NCBI RefSeq assembly: GCF_000499845.2
Contig: NC_023759.2
Coordinates: 33,356,464-33,420,463, forward strand
Direction: 5' to 3'
From: Phaseolus vulgaris
Lineage: Eukaryota; Streptophyta; Magnoliopsida; Fabales; Fabaceae
DNA length: 64,000 nucleotides
A model generated the notes under the pieces. The model saw only the letters and a list, made by a program, of their open reading frames with translations. It did no database searches and had not been told where the DNA came from. Positions within the stretch are counted from its first letter, which is position 1. Each line of letters opens with the position of its first letter. The position numbers were made by a program, and so were the translations under genes. This document shows, piece by piece, positions 59,551-64,000 of the stretch.

Positions 59551-62149
59551 GTTTGTGTTTGTAGTAAATGGTGTTGGTTACACCAATGTGGAATTAGTTG
59601 TTAACCTGCCTGCCTTCAGAATTTGGGTTATTCATTTTGTTGTTTTTTCATGTGTGGATGCACTCTATGTTTGACTTTAAAAATTAATAAAAAAGGGTTA
59701 GGAAAATTAGTGCAATTTAAATTACAAAAAAAAAATTAATTTAAGTACACCAACCAAAAGTGTAAAATAAGTGCCAACCAATCATAGTATATATGGATAT
59801 ATGATTGTAGTAATTACTTTAAAACTATTTAGTGTCGTTTACTTGATTAAAAAAAAAAATATTTATAATATGTGAAAACTAAGCTAAAAAATTGTAAAAT
59901 TGGTTGTCAAATTGTTTACTTAAGGATAAAATGTCATTTAAGAAATCATAAAGCATTGTCACATTCATTTCTTAAATCAAAAGAATAAAAAAATCCAAGA
60001 AACTTTGCTTTTAAGTCTCATTTATATACTCTTGGATAATTTTTGGAATTAGGGTGGTGTTTTAAGGAGAAAGAAATGTCAGCCATCCTTCAAGAATTAT
60101 TACTTAGATTTTTGAATTAATTTTTAATTAGGGATTGTTTGGGATGGAAATAATTTTAGGACTTAGGGAAGATAACCTTGTGCCATGACCCAAAACACAA
60201 AGAGTCGTCAATGCAGATAATAAGCTAATTAAATATTTTTTAGCCCAACAAACATAACTAACACAAACATGTTTTTGCAAAAGTCATTTTCAAAACAGAT
60301 TATTAAATTTATAGAAATTTGATAGGTTCTCCTATGAAATTCAACATTTGCAAAATAACAAACACCTGCTAGCTATGAAAGTTTGTTGTACCACAAAAAA
60401 TATATGGTATTTTGTATTTTTTAATTTAGGACAATATACATTTTGAATTCGTCAACAAACATTTATATAATATTCAAGGCAAGTGCAAAAATTGATGAAG
60501 TAGAATTGTAAACGCAAGTGCAAAAATTGTCAGTTATATACAATTAAGTCATTTTTTAAAAAAATTCACCCATTTTAAAAATTTATCTATTATTTTCCAA
60601 ATAAAAAGATATTTTCCCAAAATGGTAACATAATTGATATCTTAAATCATTTAAAAAATAATTGTCTACAGCGTGTTTATTTATTTTAGAAAAATGATTT
60701 TTTGACATCCATTGCTCACCCTACACCCCACTAAATATTAATATTTTAATTTTTTTTTTTAATTTTGAAAATTATTTAAACATTTTGCATTTTGTCTATA
60801 TTTTCATTAAGAACATTGTTTTATTTTTTAAATTTTTTATTATTATAATAAATATTAATATTTTGTTGTGAGTGTAAAGTAGAACAGAGTGTCAAAATAT
60901 CATCATCCTTTATTTTATTACAAATAAAAATATCATGTCACCTAACAATCATTAAACCTTAAAAATAATATAAAATTTCAAATATATTTTTTAAAATTAT
61001 ATTTTTACCTAACTGTACAATACTCCTTGATTTTATTATTACCATTATATTTTTTGTAGATTAAACGGTAAAATATTGGTTAAACTTATAAATAAAACTT
61101 GTTTAACCAGTTGATTAAGATTTTTTTTGTTTAAATAAATTCAGAAGGGTCGACTCCTATCTTCTATCTAATTTTCGGTGAATTTGATTTTCATCTTTAG
61201 TTCTTGATTTCGGTTAGAGTTGAAAGTATTTGTACAAGAGATTTGGACGCATATTAAGATAGTTAATTGAAGTATTAATGGTTATTAAATACGTATTTTT
61301 GTTATGTGTATTTATAAAAATAATAAGATACATGTTCAGTATTTGACACAATTTACTGAATTAATCTTGTGATTAAGAAATTGTTTCATGTTTAATTAAT
61401 TATATTAAGATAAAAAAAAATATCTTTGGATTGGATGACTGACCTGGTGTCCAAAAATTTGGTTCTATAAGTTGATGTCTCTTTAACCACGTAATTGATA
61501 ATTGTGGTGGATTTCGATGATATGCGCCAATGTCTTTAACAAGATTACAGATTTTGTGAGTATCGATGAGTCCAACCTAAATACCCTCTAGTTATAACAA
61601 CCCATGCTAATATTAATTCATCAATTATTACCATTTCTAGACCTTCTTTAACACTAAAAGAAAATAATTATCATCCAGCTTATAGATAAGATGATCCTAC
61701 AGTTAATTATGCAACCAATATTGTTGTTGCTGTTTATATTCCTTACCTTCCTGGTAATTTATATGAATGAAAATATATTATATTTGAAGACAAAAAAACA
61801 CTAAATCAAATCAGGCAGTATTTAACTTTTATTTGTTTTGAGTGACTTTTATTAAACAAAGTTGAGTCGTGAATATCTTTAATTACGCATGTAATATGAG
61901 TTTAAAGTTGAGTTCCTTACAAGAAAGCTGATGGTAAACCTTACTCATGGAAGCAGCAACATTCTTGCTGGTAATTCTTAGATCAGCGTATTACTCACAC
62001 TTCTCTGAACTTTTAGTGTGTTTGAATCTTATTTAAAGTTTTTGCCAGACAATGCAATAGCAATAAAGAGATCCTCATGGAATATGGGAATCATTTATAC
62101 TTATTGTGGTTAATAAGAACAGGTAGTGTTAATTAAACCTGTTCATATT
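59551..62149. other. AT-rich intergenic region between the two carboxypeptidase genes
   Basis: 2.6 kb with long A/T tracts. No ORF, repeat family or exon of either gene was recognised, nor any carboxypeptidase pseudo-exon. Confidence 0.6.
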
Positions 62150-63914
62150 TCATTTAACACTAGGCAGTTGTTTTCCGTCTAGAAATGCTTTGAGTAGCAC
62201 TAGTGATCTTTGAGGTTGAGTAAAGGGAGCTTCATGAGATGCTCCTCTTATGGTGGCATATGATAACATGTCCCCATATGTTTGTGTCCATCCTGCTACC
62301 TGAAATATGATACCAAATCAAGGTTAAGTTAATGGCAATGCATAGAGGAATTCAATTTGTAAAGATCTATTGCCTTCCAAGTATTAGTATTAACCTGTTT
62401 TTCCTCAAACCAGGCTCTATAGGCCACTGTTGTCTCAAGTCCAATTTCCTTGGCTAATCCGTTCACTAGATATCTCGAACTTATTAATGGAATCACTGAG
62501 TCTTGATCACCACTGCAGAGACAAATGACTTTGATTGGTTCATAAATGCTATGTGGAGTTAGCTAAATGTCAGTGATTAAACAAATTCAATTACCTGTAT
62601 ACCAGGACCCTGATGCCAGACTTAACAAGTGACCCTAGGATAGGAATTGTTGGTATTTCTAGATTACTATAGTCATAATGCAGAACTCTGTGACACAACG
62701 AAGATATTATTAGCAGAATATCCAATCTCAGAAAAAAGGTGACCAATTGTGCTTGAGATTGCAGAACAAGGAAATTAGATAAAAATTGGTGGCCAAAGCA
62801 CCCTAAAATAGGATGGACATGCATATTAGTTTTATATCTTTTGTTCAAATCAACCTTCTTGTGTTGTCTAATGCTCACCTAAAGTTTTACCATTATTTAT
62901 GAAGATCTGAAGAATAGGAGTGTTAACTTTTTGGTCTTTCAGATATTGTCCTTGTATGATTTTGGTCTGAATTGTGTCAATTGAGTAAATGTGTAATTTT
63001 AATCTATCAAATTTTGTTTACATTAAGTCACTCAAATATCCTAATTATGTGATTTTAGTCTACATACACTCATGAATCAATGTAATGTCAATAGATTTCA
63101 ACTGAGAGGGATTAAAATCTCATAATTGCACACTCAAATGACTCAATCAAAGTTTGGAAAACTAAAGTTGTACATTTTTTAAATCTAGGGAGCCTAATTA
63201 GCATGAATAAAACATGCGGGTCTAGAATCTCACAACTACAAACCTGAAAGACAAAAAATGTCATTAATTTTAGTTGTTACTAGTTCAGGTGTAAATATCA
63301 TCTCACATAAGAACTACTAGTTTTCCACTTTTTTTTGAGCTTAAATATTTGCATCTCTAAAGCACTCAAGGGATGTGTCATCTCTGAATCAACAGAACTT
63401 ACGAACTGCAAGTTGACCATTTGGTGACTCCTACAAGTTTAGCATGTAGAGCTTCTTGGACTTCTTTCCTGTTCAAGTATGTGATCGTTTTATCACCAAC
63501 ACAAACATCTATCTTTTGTGTCTCTTGCTGAACCAAAGACGAAAGCAATTAAATCAAGAGAATAACACCTCTGAGGAAAAATAAAATAAAAGAACTTATA
63601 AGATGGCCATGCAGAAAGTAGAAGAAGCTCACCAGTTGATGCAGCACATAAGCCTGTTGATTTACTGATGACAAACAAACATCGAGAGTGACATCATATT
63701 CATCTACATAGTCGCTAACCTCAGCATACAATTGCTTGCTTGCTTTTTCACAAACCCCTCCAAGATTCCCATTTTGACGTTGTCTCCTAATTGAGGAATA
63801 GTTGCAGACTCTAGTTAGGATTTCGAATGTTGAATCTGATATCAGTCCGTGAGACCAAAAATACTCAGATCTGGCGTTGAAATCAGTATTGAACTCCAGA
63901 AGAGGATTCCCTAT
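62150..63914 (-). CDS. SCPL: Second serine carboxypeptidase-like gene, 3' five exons only (continues beyond the window)
   Basis: Visible exons: 63914-63633, 63527-63403, 62687-62595, 62512-62395, 62299-62150, with lengths 282, 125, 93, 118 and 150. These are identical to exons 5-9 of the neighbouring gene, with the same phases. The coding start reads [20 protein letters not shown]. The catalytic Asp motif SGDQDS and His motif RGASHEAPF are present. The upstream exons with the signal peptide and catalytic Ser lie beyond position 64000, and 63915-64000 is intron. Intron 6 (63402-62688) is much longer than its counterpart (57975-57817). The frame is open throughout, so it is probably functional. 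It is clearly a tandem duplicate of the first gene. Confidence 0.9.
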
Positions 63915-64000
63915 CTGCATGTATTGACATATATATGAACCACATGTAAGTTTCAAATAAACCAAATCATTTTTTATAATAAAGTTATTCAAATGTTCCC

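Overview
This is AT-rich, repeat-dominated eukaryotic nuclear DNA from a flowering plant. A papilionoid legume is my best guess, an inference from the style of the repeats and genes rather than a measurement. No prokaryotic system, CRISPR array, rRNA gene or tRNA gene was seen. Ordinary host genes appear only in the last 10 kb; most of the rest is transposable elements at different stages of decay, many nested in one another.

Layout. (1) 1-9008: a Ty3/gypsy Tat-type LTR retrotransposon with part of its 5' LTR, PBS, gag, pol (PR-RT-RH-INT), a spliced antisense gene with its own TATA box, PPT and a complete 3' LTR. It is broken by a few stops and frameshifts. (2) 9009-15659: AT-rich spacer, two minus-strand LINE remnants and a palindromic CACTA-type MITE. 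(3) 15660-22388: LINE A, minus strand, 5'-truncated, with a 10-bp target-site duplication (TSD) and a solo LTR (5-bp TSD) inside it. (4) 22389-30695: AT-rich spacer with MITEs, microsatellites and LTR-like scraps. (5) 30696-38930: solo LTRs, a third decayed LINE region and a GC-rich solo LTR with a 16-bp minisatellite. (6) 38932-53371: a nest in clear order. A MITE was split by LINE B (10-bp TSD). LINE B was then split by two solo LTRs and by one complete 6.4-kb non-autonomous LTR retrotransposon, all of one family (here called family A) and each with its own 5-bp TSD. (7) 54364-56528: a mitochondrial-type 10-kDa chaperonin gene (three exons) with a perfect three-unit heat-shock element just upstream of a TATA box. 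(8) 57129-59468 and 62150-64000: two tandem serine carboxypeptidase-like genes on the minus strand. The first is complete (nine exons, 459 codons). The second runs off the right edge, and its five visible exons match the lengths of those in the first exactly.

The least expected signal is in the family A LTRs. Each carries up to three pairs of a pseudo-palindromic 10-mer (consensus CAAYCGRTTG), and the two members of a pair are almost always exactly 21 bp apart although the spacer varies. The same pairs recur inside the complete element. A second notable point is that both LTR elements with internal regions carry an extra gene with its own TATA-like box: the antisense gene of the gypsy element and the second ORF of the non-autonomous element.
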